Below are positions 12,107 through 21,569 of a stretch of DNA of 64,000 bases, one piece after another. Origin of the DNA: Kazachstania africana CBS 2517 (taxonomy: Eukaryota > Ascomycota > Saccharomycetes > Saccharomycetales > Saccharomycetaceae); the NCBI RefSeq assembly GCF_000304475.1, contig NC_018949.1, positions 62,001 through 126,000 on the forward strand, written 5' to 3'. The notes beneath the pieces were generated by a model. That model had not been told where the DNA came from and ran no database searches. It saw only the letters and a program-made list of their open reading frames with translations. Position 1 is the stretch's first letter. Each line of letters opens with the position of its first letter. A program made the translations under genes and the position numbers.

Positions 12107-12850
12107 CTATAATTGATTTTCAATTCTGAGCACAATATTACCGTGTTCAGAGTTCTTAACAACTGTAACCTTAGTTAAATCTTCAACGATATAATCCGCA
12201 CCTGCGTCTATAAGAGTCTGTTTTCGGTAACTGGAGGTAATACCGATGGTTCTAGCACCCATGGCTTTTCCAGCTCTAATTCCTGCAGGAGCATCTTCAA
12301 ATACTACGGTCTTAGATTTAAACGAGTCTTTAAAGTTCCAAATGTCACATAATTTATCTCTTGCGGCGCTGTATCCTTCTGGATCTGGTTTACCGTTAGA
12401 AACGTCAGAGGCCGTAATGAAAACCTCCGGCTTACCAACTTGTTTCAGAATACTGGTGAACCACGAAAATGCTAGTTCTTGTGTACCAGAGGTAACAATA
12501 CCCCATTTTCTGTGACTTAACCTTTCATTTGGATTCTCTGGGTTAGTATCCAATGAAAGAAGTAAGCTCTGTGCGCCAGGGATCAGAGTGACCGAATTTA
12601 AGTAATCTCTACCAATAGATGTCTCCAAATCGATGACTGCTTGATTGTTAGCATTATCTATATTTGGGAAGAACATTTTCAGGACTTCAGTGGTTCTAAC
12701 ACCATGAGAGTGTTTGAATAGTTCAACAGGGTCTACACCGTGTTTTTTACATAGTTCTTTCCATGCACATTCAGCAGCTTCGGTAGTGCTTACAATGGTA
12801 CCATCCAGATCAAAGAGGCATAGATCGACTTCGAGTGTAACTTCAGACAT
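12107..12850 (-). CDS. DOG2: 2-deoxyglucose-6-phosphate phosphatase, HAD family (copy 1)
   Basis: 247 residues from the first ATG (MSEVTLEVDLC); an upstream open stretch has only a GTG. This HAD-superfamily sugar phosphatase has the nucleophile motif DLDGT at about residues 14-18, the threonine/serine motif VTSGT, and the C-terminal metal motif VVFEDAPAGIRAGKA. The S. cerevisiae enzymes dephosphorylate 2-deoxyglucose 6-phosphate and are stress induced. It forms a tandem pair with the next gene in the same orientation, as DOG2/DOG1 do in S. cerevisiae. Which copy matches DOG1 or DOG2 follows gene order only; the two may have been homogenised by gene conversion. A CTCGAG lies 127 bases upstream at 12977. 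Confidence 0.9.
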   Translation of the reverse strand: MSEVTLEVDLCLFDLDGTIVSTTEAAECAWKELCKKHGVDPVELFKHSHGVRTTEVLKMFFPNIDNANNQAVIDLETSIGRDYLNSVTLIPGAQSLLLSLDTNPENPNERLSHRKWGIVTSGTQELAFSWFTSILKQVGKPEVFITASDVSNGKPDPEGYSAARDKLCDIWNFKDSFKSKTVVFEDAPAGIRAGKAMGARTIGITSSYRKQTLIDAGADYIVEDLTKVTVVKNSEHGNIVLRIENQL

Positions 12851-13365
12851 TATTAAATAGCTTGAGTTGCTAATGTTACAGAGGTAGCTTAGACCAAATT
12901 CTTTATACACATTCTTTTTATAACAAGTGTCTTTTTCTACTCGACGCTTCGAGGCTTGGTACCCGCGTGACAGTTCCTCGAGGACAGTTGTTTTTCAACT
13001 TGACGACCATATGGTCCGATTATTTGAGTACCTTGGTTCTTGAAGTTGCTATTAAACAGGCACCCAAATTTAGCGGGAGATATCATGCGTAGCTAAATGT
13101 TTTGAATTTATAGGAAGCTAGCGGCGCTAAAATGTTTTTAAATTTATAAAAAGCCTATGGGCTTCGTGTAGAGGAAGGGCTGAGCATGTCATTTCTTGTG
13201 GGCTTCCTTTTCGTAATAGCTTTGCTGAAATAAGCACTCTCAGGCTCCGGTTATACAGCCCATGATTGGAAGATCATTAAGATAGGTCGTCATAACGTTA
13301 CATAAATATGTATATAGGATACTTTTGTGGTTGAATAGTTCATTTTTGTTATTTACTAGGCAATT
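12851..13365. promoter_or_regulatory. DOG2 promoter and DOG1 3' flank
   Basis: This 515-base stretch has no coding potential. It contains a CTCGAG at 12977-12982 and an imperfect tandem repeat at 13091-13155 (listed separately). Nothing else stands out. Confidence 0.5.
13091..13155. repeat. Imperfect tandem repeat between DOG genes
   Basis: Two units of about 28-30 bases (13091-13118 and 13126-13155) share GCTAAATGTTTT then AATTTATA then AAGC, with a few changes and a short GC-rich spacer. It looks like a local duplication in non-coding DNA. Confidence 0.6.
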
Positions 13366-14115
13366 TTATGGCTTCAATGGATCCTTTATCTGTAAAACTA
13401 TGTTACCGTTGTTGGAGTTCTCAATGACAGTAACATATGTCAAATCTTGTACTACGTAATCCGCGCCAGCTTCGAATAATTTTTTCTTGGGAAATGTGGT
13501 TGCAATGCCAATAGTCTTTGCCCCTAGAGCTTTACCAGCTTGGATGCCTGCAGGAGCGTCTTCAAATACAACTGTCTTGCAATTCAAAACGTCTTCGTAT
13601 TGCCAGATTTCACATAACTTGTTTCTAGCAATCGTGTATCCTTCAGGGTCCGGTTTGCCATGTTTAACATCAAAAGCCGTAATGAAAACTTCTGGTTTTT
13701 CCACATCTTTTAAAACATTATTGAACCACGAATGAGTAATATTTGCACTGCCTGATGTCACAATAGCCCATTTACTTCTTTTCAAAGTCTGACCTGGATG
13801 TTTCGTGTCCTTATCTAATGATAGTAACAAATTTTTGGCTCCTTCCACTAATCTGACAGTGTCAACATATTTCTCCGATAAGGTCATCTCAAGTGCAATA
13901 GTTGCCTTATTATCAGTATTATCTATCTGTGGGAAGAATTTTTTGAGTACTTCACCAGATCTGACTCCATGGGAAAACTTAAGGAGCTCGACAGGGTCCA
14001 CACCGTGTTCACGACACAACGCAGTCCAGGCCGTCTCTGCCGCTATAGTAGTGTTGACGATGGTACCATCTAGGTCAAAAAGACATAAATCAACCTCTAG
14101 AATAATGTTAGTCAT
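13366..14115 (-). CDS. DOG1: 2-deoxyglucose-6-phosphate phosphatase, HAD family (copy 2)
   Basis: 249 residues from the first ATG (MTNIILEVDLC); the frame upstream offers only a TTG. It is a close paralogue of the preceding DOG gene, with the same HAD motifs: LFDLDGTIVNTT, VTSGSANITHSW and VVFEDAPAGIQAGKA. It differs from its partner mainly in the cap domain (residues about 60-130) and has a slightly longer tail. The predicted activity is dephosphorylation of small sugar phosphates in the cytosol. CTCGAG lies 56 bases upstream at 14171, so both tandem copies carry this palindrome in their promoters. The DOG1/DOG2 label follows S. cerevisiae order. Confidence 0.9.
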   Translation of the reverse strand: MTNIILEVDLCLFDLDGTIVNTTIAAETAWTALCREHGVDPVELLKFSHGVRSGEVLKKFFPQIDNTDNKATIALEMTLSEKYVDTVRLVEGAKNLLLSLDKDTKHPGQTLKRSKWAIVTSGSANITHSWFNNVLKDVEKPEVFITAFDVKHGKPDPEGYTIARNKLCEIWQYEDVLNCKTVVFEDAPAGIQAGKALGAKTIGIATTFPKKKLFEAGADYVVQDLTYVTVIENSNNGNIVLQIKDPLKP

Positions 14116-14409
14116 CTTTATAAGGTAGAAATGTGTTTTCTTGGGCAACTACATATTGTAAGTTCTATGTCTCGAGGAAAGTTCTTCTTCTCGCTTTCAT
14201 AATCTCAATAATATTATTCCGCAGTATTCCAAATTTTAACTGTGGGGGCATGAATATGATACGTATAACACTCTGCAAGTCAAGAAACGCTGCATTAAAT
14301 GACGACTAGTAATGTGATGGGTTTATATATGTATGTATATGATGATTCATTAAAGATGGTCTATTTATACGAGTATGCCGATGTATTTTTGTCCAATCTC
14401 CATCAAAAT

Positions 14410-15330
14410 TTATGAGGCATCACGAGCATTTTCTGAACTCAACAATGCCTTGTATTTTTCCCTTTCTTTGTAGTCTTCTTTGATTTGGTTTATTATTTGA
14501 TCCGTTATCCTTTCTATGATACTGTATGCTTTGTGGCAACATTCCATGAGCTGCAGAGCATCCATTGGTAACCCACCGGCTTTGGAAACTTGTACCACTT
14601 CTCTGTTCTTATTCAACGTCACCGTCAAGACACCATCTCTGAGCAGTTCTTCTTTCAGAGTTGCATCAATAATAGCAATTTCTTGGTTGCTTTCACCTTT
14701 GATATTTTCTTCAGTGTCTTGTGGATTGAAAAATGAAAAAGTTACACAAATTGGGATGTGCAGTATACCCAGTGGAACAGGTTCTCTTTCATCGAGTGGA
14801 TGGACAATGACTTTCTCACCATGTACCGTGATATCAGGCTTTTTGAAATGCATTAATCCCGCTATAACAGCAATACACGATGCATCGATAAATCCACCAT
14901 CACAGTTCAAAAAATGAACATTTGCTCTGACGGCCCAACATTTGGATCCTGCAACAATACAAAGCCCCTCTACATCCAGAGCACCTGATCTCCTAATCGC
15001 TTTCTCTATGATTCTTGAGATTAATACTTCATCACCACTGGTATTTGTACCATTTTCAAATTGAGGACCTGCCATCGGTGTACTTTCTGTTGATATCAGG
15101 AATAGGCCTTCAAATGGTCTATCTTCATATGGTTGGGTCACCTGACAACTGATTCTCACATGGACCTTAGTCTCTCCCATCTCCACCATCACATCTCCGT
15201 ATTCGTTACCAAATTTTATCTTTACTTCACGGAACTCATCAAATGATCTTCCATCAAGCCTGTACCTCTCTTTTAAGGCACCAACAATGAACTGGGCCTC
15301 TGCAGTAGAGATTTCAATATCCTTAGCCAT
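14410..15330 (-). CDS. RRP45: Exosome ring subunit Rrp45
   Basis: 306 residues from MAKDIEIS; 31 further in-frame codons upstream start at TTG and are not used. Rrp45 is one of the six RNase PH-like subunits of the RNA exosome ring, acting in nuclear and cytoplasmic RNA 3' processing and decay, including 5.8S rRNA. The RNase PH fold is clear in RLDGRSFDEFR, YEDRPFEGLF, DVEGLCIVAGSKCWAVR, CDGGFIDASC and PVPLGILHIPICVTFSFF. The length matches S. cerevisiae (305). In S. cerevisiae the gene is on chromosome IV (YDR280W); here it sits between DOG1 and YHR045W. An RRPE-type motif lies upstream, as expected of a ribosome-biogenesis gene. Confidence 0.97.
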   Translation of the reverse strand: MAKDIEISTAEAQFIVGALKERYRLDGRSFDEFREVKIKFGNEYGDVMVEMGETKVHVRISCQVTQPYEDRPFEGLFLISTESTPMAGPQFENGTNTSGDEVLISRIIEKAIRRSGALDVEGLCIVAGSKCWAVRANVHFLNCDGGFIDASCIAVIAGLMHFKKPDITVHGEKVIVHPLDEREPVPLGILHIPICVTFSFFNPQDTEENIKGESNQEIAIIDATLKEELLRDGVLTVTLNKNREVVQVSKAGGLPMDALQLMECCHKAYSIIERITDQIINQIKEDYKEREKYKALLSSENARDAS

Positions 15331-15989
15331 GTCTAGTCCCCTTAGTATCCAGTTCTCCACCGATTCAAAGCACTCAACTTGAGCCAGATGGATGACCTTC
15401 GAAAGCTTTTCTACACTCGTCAAAATTTTTCAATGAGATGGAAAATTAATATGCACGTGATTGAAGGAAGCCAAGTATAACCAATCCTACATATAAAAAT
15501 ATATATACGTGTATGACTAGCGATGATGGTTCAGCATCGAATCAAACCATCACTAGTACACATTTACTTTCTTAATGACGCACGGTAGCAAGTGACTGGA
15601 TGCTGTGGGAGGTATTCTCCGAGTACTCCTATTTAAGACTGTCATTGGAACGGCAGTTTCAATCTCAGCGTACCACATAATAACCTAACCAGTAGTAACA
15701 CCTTCCAGTTCCGTCACAGGTTCTCCATCCTCATGAAGCTGCTTTGTGGCTGCTGGGATGCTCGAGAGGTCTGACACAAGAAATTTTTGTCTCGAGATTT
15801 TCGCAAGAGGTCGTTTAGTTGCAATTCTGATATATCGGTTGAGATGAATTAGGAGCGAAACAAGCGGCACTTCTCTCGATAACATCTATATATACGGGAC
15901 TGTTCATACAAGAACAAGTTCTTGTCTCTCATTTATTCTTGTCCTGGTGTGTGGAAGGGATACTTGTATCTTAAGAACCAAATTTACAG
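15331..15989. promoter_or_regulatory. Divergent promoter of RRP45 and the YHR045W homologue
   Basis: These 659 bases have no convincing gene. They contain the RRPE motif at 15422-15432, CACGTG at 15454-15459, and two CTCGAG palindromes 30 bases apart at 15761 and 15791. A 66-codon frame on the minus strand (15685-15885) overlaps the palindromes and has no recognisable product. Confidence 0.5.
15422..15432 (-). promoter_or_regulatory. RRPE motif upstream of RRP45
   Basis: AAAATTTTTCA is the complement of the rRNA-processing element TGAAAAATTTT. It lies 92 bases before the RRP45 ATG, next to ATGAGATG, which resembles part of the PAC element. This motif class marks yeast ribosome-biogenesis promoters. 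Confidence 0.6.
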
Positions 15990-17708
15990 ATGGAATGGTT
16001 ATCATTACTTGTGACAATTGCCGTAACGGTGATAATATCAGGTTGGCTGGTTAGTAACTACATACTGGACTTCAAGAGGGATTTAAGCTATGTGGCGTTA
16101 CACGAGCAATCAAACATGTCTACAGTGAGGAAAGAGAATGAAACTGCTCACTATAGAAATTTCTTGGTTCCTTCTGGGTTTCCTTTGACTGCTGGTTTGG
16201 GCCTATCTCTGGGGTATAGGGTAAGAAACGGCAATTTTGGGGACGTATGGAACGCTGTTATGGATCTCTCTAATGCCAACTCTATAAGTTTCAACTCAAA
16301 GAGTTATTCATTGAGTGAAATTAATGGTATGGCCAAGCATATTTTACATTCGTGTTTTAGTAAAGGTGATACCGCTGGAGGTATCGGTATCAATGTCTCA
16401 CCTTTGACTTTGGAAGGTTTCGTAATTTCTATTGCTGCTATGATGGGCTCATTAGAGACCAATAGAGTGATACCGCATCTCCTAGCGTCAATACCGCGCC
16501 ATAAAATGGATACAGTCGATACACTTGTCCTTGACTCGTGGCACTCTTACAAGATGCTGAACGGGAGTGAACATTTCTGGAAGTTGATTATTGTCTGTGA
16601 AAATAGTAATGAGAAGGCGCCAAAAGATGTGAGCGACAACGTAATAAACTTCAAACAGTTGATTGAAGGGTACCACAACGACTCAGACTTCAAGTATACA
16701 CCACCTACGGATAATTCAGATGATTTAAAGCCATTTTTAAATATTACTTCGCAATGGAATACGTCTACTGCGTTTTCTCACATGAACTTGGTCAGCAGTA
16801 TGGCCGCATTCATAAAGAACTTCCCTGCAGATCATTCTTTGACAGAAAACGATATAATTACTACTTTGGGGTACACCTCTGATGTAGATATGGGCTTGCA
16901 AATGTGGTGCAAAACTTTAGCAGTACTTTTACATGGCGGGTCCGCAAGATTTCTAACAGATTCTGAAACTCTATCACCTTCTTCTTCCTCTCCTTCAAAA
17001 TCTCTGATAGATACACTAAAGTCTAGTACCCTACTTCTCATAAAATCTGATATTCTCAATAAAATTACAAAAAATATTTTCCCATCACAGACTACTTTGT
17101 TTCAATCAGTCAAAGAGTCCTGGGCAACTACATTGTTAAGTGAAGGAATATTCACAAAAATGGCTCAATCGAACTCTAATCTGTTCGATTCTATGAGATG
17201 TATCTATTTAATGGAAACACTGGTGGAAAGTGATATAATTTCATCTTTTCACCAGGCTGAAGTAAAGATACCAAAATTGCGTAGTGGACAGCTCAAGGAC
17301 ACCTTTTCTACTACACGATTAAACAGATTAAGAGCGAACTTCGGTTCGAGGTTAGTGGTGGAGTTGTACTGCCCCTATATAGTGATTGGTCCTCTTTCAC
17401 AGACCAACTTTTTCGATTACAGAGTATTCCCACAAAGTTTGGATACAAATTTTGTATGTACAGGAGCCTTGTCGACGAGTCTAGAGGGGAAAATTATAGC
17501 AACTGACTCAAATCCTAATCTAGATATCACGAAGAGACAAGGTATGCTATGTATCCGTGGATTTACGATAGGGAAACCCATTGAGAAGAACAGGTTAGAG
17601 AATGCAGCCACTATAAGCAAGGAACTGGCAAACGGTGAGGGTTGGATGCCACTGGTAGGAGTCTTTGGCCTGTGGGGTCAAGATGGATGTCTCTACTTGT
17701 ACAAATAG
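15990..17708 (+). CDS. Uncharacterised ER membrane protein, YHR045W homologue
   Basis: 572 residues. I identify it as the homologue of S. cerevisiae YHR045W (560 residues) from its position before INM1 and AAP1, its length, and an N-terminal membrane segment at about residues 4-26. That protein is of unknown function and reported in the ER. Some stretches (GGIGINVSPLTLEGFVISIAAMM, and MLCIRGFTIGKP near the C-terminus) faintly recall the AMP-binding acyl-CoA synthetase fold. I do not see the P-loop-like serine/threonine/glycine motif of active members, so a catalytic role is not claimed. It is convergent with INM1. Confidence 0.8.
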   Translation: MEWLSLLVTIAVTVIISGWLVSNYILDFKRDLSYVALHEQSNMSTVRKENETAHYRNFLVPSGFPLTAGLGLSLGYRVRNGNFGDVWNAVMDLSNANSISFNSKSYSLSEINGMAKHILHSCFSKGDTAGGIGINVSPLTLEGFVISIAAMMGSLETNRVIPHLLASIPRHKMDTVDTLVLDSWHSYKMLNGSEHFWKLIIVCENSNEKAPKDVSDNVINFKQLIEGYHNDSDFKYTPPTDNSDDLKPFLNITSQWNTSTAFSHMNLVSSMAAFIKNFPADHSLTENDIITTLGYTSDVDMGLQMWCKTLAVLLHGGSARFLTDSETLSPSSSSPSKSLIDTLKSSTLLLIKSDILNKITKNIFPSQTTLFQSVKESWATTLLSEGIFTKMAQSNSNLFDSMRCIYLMETLVESDIISSFHQAEVKIPKLRSGQLKDTFSTTRLNRLRANFGSRLVVELYCPYIVIGPLSQTNFFDYRVFPQSLDTNFVCTGALSTSLEGKIIATDSNPNLDITKRQGMLCIRGFTIGKPIEKNRLENAATISKELANGEGWMPLVGVFGLWGQDGCLYLYK

Positions 17709-17823
17709 ACCAATATGCGCCTCATACAAAAGAAAAAGCTTGCAATGTATTATTTATTTATTCATTCATTTATTCATTAAATCTATCTACAGTATATAGA
17801 ATTTATTTCAAAAAATTTCACAT

Positions 17824-18711
17824 TCATGTGTAGCTGAGTTCACCTTCCACATTTGACCAAAATTCCTCTATATATCTTTTTTGATCTTCCCCAGTGGAAT
17901 CGGTAGACCCTCTGACAGCTAAATAAGTTCTATTGTCAACCTCGATATGCCATTCGCCTTTATTGGCTCCTACAATACGACCACCTGTTTCCTTTAATAT
18001 ACACCATCCGGCTGTTACATCCCAAGAATAGCAGCCGCCGTCCCAGTAGCTATCTAGATACCCCATGGCAATGTAAGCCAAAGTCATTGCAGATGATCCC
18101 AGATTTCTGAATCCATGAACGAATCCACGATCTGCAGACAGCAAATTTTCATAAGTTTTCATTTTGATCTTGAAATTATCACCTTCCCTAGCAGATCCAG
18201 GCTGCAATGCTACAACTGACTTACTTAGTGTCAAAGGACCCATATCTGCGATCTTTGACTTGTGATCAAATTCTGAACCATTGATTCTTACTCCATTTCC
18301 TTTAGAAGCAGACACTAGTAAATCCAGATGTGGATTATAAATAACACCAACTACGGGAACTTTATTGATTGTTAATCCCATCGAAGTGCAGCTGAAGGGG
18401 AAATCATGCACAAAATTAGTGGTACCATCAATTGGATCAACAATAAAAGTTGGGTCATCAGAGATTCTTGTAACACCTTTCACGTAGCTTTCTTCTCCAA
18501 CAAACTTGTAAGTTGGGAAGTCCTTTTTCAATGACTCCCAAATCAATTTCTCAACTTGCTTATCAATTTCAGTGACGATATCGACTTTTCTTGAGCCCGT
18601 CTTTAATTCATAATCTCTTTGAGTTCCTGACTTTGTCTTTATAATAGGACCCACTTTTTTCGTGGCTAAAGCACAAAGATAATTTTCAATTTCCAGTAAC
18701 TCTACAGTCAT
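17824..18711 (-). CDS. INM1: Inositol monophosphatase
   Basis: 295 residues, the same as S. cerevisiae Inm1. It hydrolyses inositol 1-phosphate to free inositol in a Mg2+-dependent, lithium-sensitive reaction in the cytosol. The metal-binding signatures are intact: GEESY (glutamate ligand), DPIDGTTNFVHDFPF (both aspartates) and WDGGCYSWDVTAGWCILKE (third aspartate, the family's second signature). Transcription is away from AAP1, with a TA dinucleotide run in the gap between them. Confidence 0.96.
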   Translation of the reverse strand: MTVELLEIENYLCALATKKVGPIIKTKSGTQRDYELKTGSRKVDIVTEIDKQVEKLIWESLKKDFPTYKFVGEESYVKGVTRISDDPTFIVDPIDGTTNFVHDFPFSCTSMGLTINKVPVVGVIYNPHLDLLVSASKGNGVRINGSEFDHKSKIADMGPLTLSKSVVALQPGSAREGDNFKIKMKTYENLLSADRGFVHGFRNLGSSAMTLAYIAMGYLDSYWDGGCYSWDVTAGWCILKETGGRIVGANKGEWHIEVDNRTYLAVRGSTDSTGEDQKRYIEEFWSNVEGELSYT

Positions 18712-18942
18712 TATTGTCCCAATAGTGATGTCTATTTAGGCCTGGAAGTACACTAATTTTTTCACTAAGTCATCGCATCGATATTATATACTTCTCGGAA
18801 TTTTTTTTTCTTTTTTTCGGTTCCTGCGTAAAAGACGCATTCAATTATCATACAAGTTCGAAAGCTCGACAGCTCAATTAAGTCTCGAGCTGACTTGGCT
18901 GGATTGCATTAAGATGGAGATTACAAAAGCCACAGATATTGC

Positions 18943-18965
18943 TATATATATATATATATATATAT
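18943..18965. repeat. TA dinucleotide microsatellite
   Basis: An uninterrupted run of about eleven TA units lies directly downstream of the AAP1 stop, in its probable 3' untranslated or terminator region, where TA-rich efficiency elements are usual in yeast. Confidence 0.8.
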
Positions 18966-18983
18966 TTGTGTATGTACGTGTGT

Positions 18984-21569
18984 CTAGTTCATGTAGCCGT
19001 GCTCCTTCAGGTAAGCTTCGACTACCTTACCGTCTCTGTTCACCCATTGAGTTTTGGCCTTAATGGTATCAATAGATTGAGCAATGTTGGAATCGAAACC
19101 CTTGGTAGATTTATCGCCGAAAAACTTATTAATTTCATCGATAGCATGTACAGAAGTGAAACCTGAGGTAGAAAGATTCAAGACGTGACCTAGGACTGGG
19201 GAACCAGGTTGTAATCTATCCACGATTTCAGTCCAGTTCTTTTGTAACCAAGCCCATAATGCGTTAATACCTTCCTTGTGACTTCTTAGACCAACCATTG
19301 GAGTGTAGATATCTTGGTTCAGGATTGTACCGTCTAGTAAGTAGCCAATAGTTCTCTCAATCAATGCAGCATCCTTGAAAATACCTAACGACTTTAGTGC
19401 AGCCAACTTTTCATCGCCGTTGGTTGGATTCTTATAAATGTTAAAGAGCTTTTCATAGGCTTCTTGCCCACCGATACGTGCTACAGTGTTGAAGACGATT
19501 TGTCTTAGTAAAGCTGGGATAACAGTCTTATCACCATTAGTGTATTTGGAGAACATTTCAGTTGCTGCTTTTTCTGTTACTTCGTCCCTGGCAGCACATG
19601 CAGCACCAAATAAGGTAACTTTTAGACGTTGAGTTTCGTAAGAATCCGACTCTTCAAAAGACCAACCCAATTTATGGATTTTTTCTGAGACAAGCTTTCT
19701 AGTAAATTCGTTTAATGCATTCTTTACATTGTCCCCTTCGAAAATCCAACTGGATTTTAAAGCGGCAATACTATTTGTAATTTGTTGCCAAACGACAAAT
19801 GAAGTTTCATCTTTCCATTGGGAAACCAAGTTTAAGAAATTGGTAGTAGAAGTGAAACCAGAGGATGAAAGGTTTTTGACATCAGCAACTAAACCGGTAC
19901 GGTCTTCGACAGAGAGTAATTCCCTTTGTTGACCAAACTTAGCCCATCTTTCATCAGAATAGGAAGTAATATAGACACCAGCTTGGTTACCGTTTACTTT
20001 TAAGAAATCGGTATCTTCCATGTTTACAGTTTTGGTCTTTTCATCTAAGACTATGGAGTTGTCGACACCATTCTTTGTCTTTAAAGCCAAAAATACGGGG
20101 TATACGGTTTCATCTTCTTCTGGCTTGACATCATTAGTCGATAAGAAACGTTGCTGGGAGAAGGTGATGTTTTTACCACTTTCTTCAACAGTAACCACTG
20201 GGAAACCAACTTGCTTGGTCCAGATGTTCATGACTTTACGAACATCCTTACCAGATGTTGCAGCTAGCGCATCCCATAAATCTTCTGTTTTGGCGTTAGT
20301 GTATTTGAATTTTTTCAAGTAATTGGAAACACCTTTGATGAAAGTTTCTTCACCTAACCAGATGGAAATCATTCTCAATAGAGAAGAACCCTTAGAATAC
20401 GAGATCGCATCAAAAATTTGGTTAATTTCATCTGCTGATTTAACAGGGACTTCAATTGGATGAGAAGATCTTAAGGAATCTAGAGATAAGGCACGTTGTA
20501 AGTTATCAGCAACGTACTGTTCCCAAACTTTCCAACCTGGTTGAAAGTTGTTGCAGGCATACCAAGACATCCAAGTAGCGAAACCTTCATTTAACCATAA
20601 ACCTTCCCACCAGTCCATGGTGACTAAGTTACCGAACCATTGATGAGCCAATTCATGTTGCACGACTTCAGCGACTCTCTGAATTCTATCTAAGGAAGAA
20701 TTTTTTTCATCTAATAAGACGTCAATGACTCTGTAAGTGACAAGACCCCAGTTTTCCATAGCACCTGCAGAGAATTCATGAATAGCGACCTTGTCCATTT
20801 TTGGCAATGGGTATTCAATGTTGAACGTTTTTTCGAAGAAGGCCAATGTTTTTGCAGTTAAATCAGCAGCAAATTGTCCGTTAGCTTCATCACCTGGAGT
20901 GGCGTAAACCTTGATTGGGATACGAAAATCGTTATTTTCGACGTATTTCAATTCAGAGACAACGAATGCTACTAAATAAGTGGACATTTTTGGGGTAGTG
21001 TTGAAAGTAGTGGCTTTCTTGTTGGCCTTGACTTCTTCAAATTTCACATCCATGTTGGACAAATGAGTATATTTTGGCTCAGAAATTAAAGTAATACCGA
21101 AAGTTGCCTTCAAGTTTGGCTCATCGAAACAAGGAAATGCTCTTCTGGCATCTGTGGCTTCCATTTGAGTGGTAGCCATGTACTTAGTTTCACCGGTCAT
21201 TTTATCTTGGTACTTAGCTCTATAAAAACCGGCCATTTTGTCATTTAATAACCCAGTGAATTTGATTTCCAAGTCGACTTGATCATGCTTTGCCATAGTA
21301 CCTTGAGGGAAATGGATTTTGGCAATTTGACTTTCATCGTCCACGTCGATGTTGGTAGCCTCTACAGAACCGATTTTAGCTGAATGATACTCAATTTCAA
21401 GAGTGTTTAGACTAATCACGTCGTTACTCTTGTCATTGACCTGTAAGTTGATCTTTACGGAACCTTCGAACTTGAAAGTGTCGAAATTTGGTTCGAAGCT
21501 CAATTCGTAATGTAACGGTATGACGTTGCTTGGTAAAACATCACGATTGACAGTAGGTTCAGCGGACAT
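18984..21569 (-). CDS. AAP1: M1-family zinc aminopeptidase (Aap1/Ape2 type)
   Basis: 861 residues from MSAEPTVNRDVLP, the first in-frame ATG; 20 codons upstream begin only with TTG. It is a gluzincin aminopeptidase removing N-terminal residues such as alanine, arginine or leucine, and S. cerevisiae Aap1 has been tied to glycogen accumulation. GAMENWG (substrate N-terminus binding) and HELAHQWFGNLVT followed by WLNEGFATW (HExxH-x18-E zinc site) are intact. AAP1 and APE2 are duplicates in S. cerevisiae. Position supports AAP1 and there is no Ape2-like targeting extension, yet stretches such as VFLALKTKNGVD and FGAACAARD resemble Ape2, so it could represent either ohnologue. Codon use is biased, suggesting good expression. 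Confidence 0.93.
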   Translation of the reverse strand: MSAEPTVNRDVLPSNVIPLHYELSFEPNFDTFKFEGSVKINLQVNDKSNDVISLNTLEIEYHSAKIGSVEATNIDVDDESQIAKIHFPQGTMAKHDQVDLEIKFTGLLNDKMAGFYRAKYQDKMTGETKYMATTQMEATDARRAFPCFDEPNLKATFGITLISEPKYTHLSNMDVKFEEVKANKKATTFNTTPKMSTYLVAFVVSELKYVENNDFRIPIKVYATPGDEANGQFAADLTAKTLAFFEKTFNIEYPLPKMDKVAIHEFSAGAMENWGLVTYRVIDVLLDEKNSSLDRIQRVAEVVQHELAHQWFGNLVTMDWWEGLWLNEGFATWMSWYACNNFQPGWKVWEQYVADNLQRALSLDSLRSSHPIEVPVKSADEINQIFDAISYSKGSSLLRMISIWLGEETFIKGVSNYLKKFKYTNAKTEDLWDALAATSGKDVRKVMNIWTKQVGFPVVTVEESGKNITFSQQRFLSTNDVKPEEDETVYPVFLALKTKNGVDNSIVLDEKTKTVNMEDTDFLKVNGNQAGVYITSYSDERWAKFGQQRELLSVEDRTGLVADVKNLSSSGFTSTTNFLNLVSQWKDETSFVVWQQITNSIAALKSSWIFEGDNVKNALNEFTRKLVSEKIHKLGWSFEESDSYETQRLKVTLFGAACAARDEVTEKAATEMFSKYTNGDKTVIPALLRQIVFNTVARIGGQEAYEKLFNIYKNPTNGDEKLAALKSLGIFKDAALIERTIGYLLDGTILNQDIYTPMVGLRSHKEGINALWAWLQKNWTEIVDRLQPGSPVLGHVLNLSTSGFTSVHAIDEINKFFGDKSTKGFDSNIAQSIDTIKAKTQWVNRDGKVVEAYLKEHGYMN

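Noticed and set aside
15331..15423. 31-residue N-terminal extension of RRP45
   Set aside because: It begins at TTG within an RRPE promoter motif, and the known N-terminus matches MAKDIEIS.
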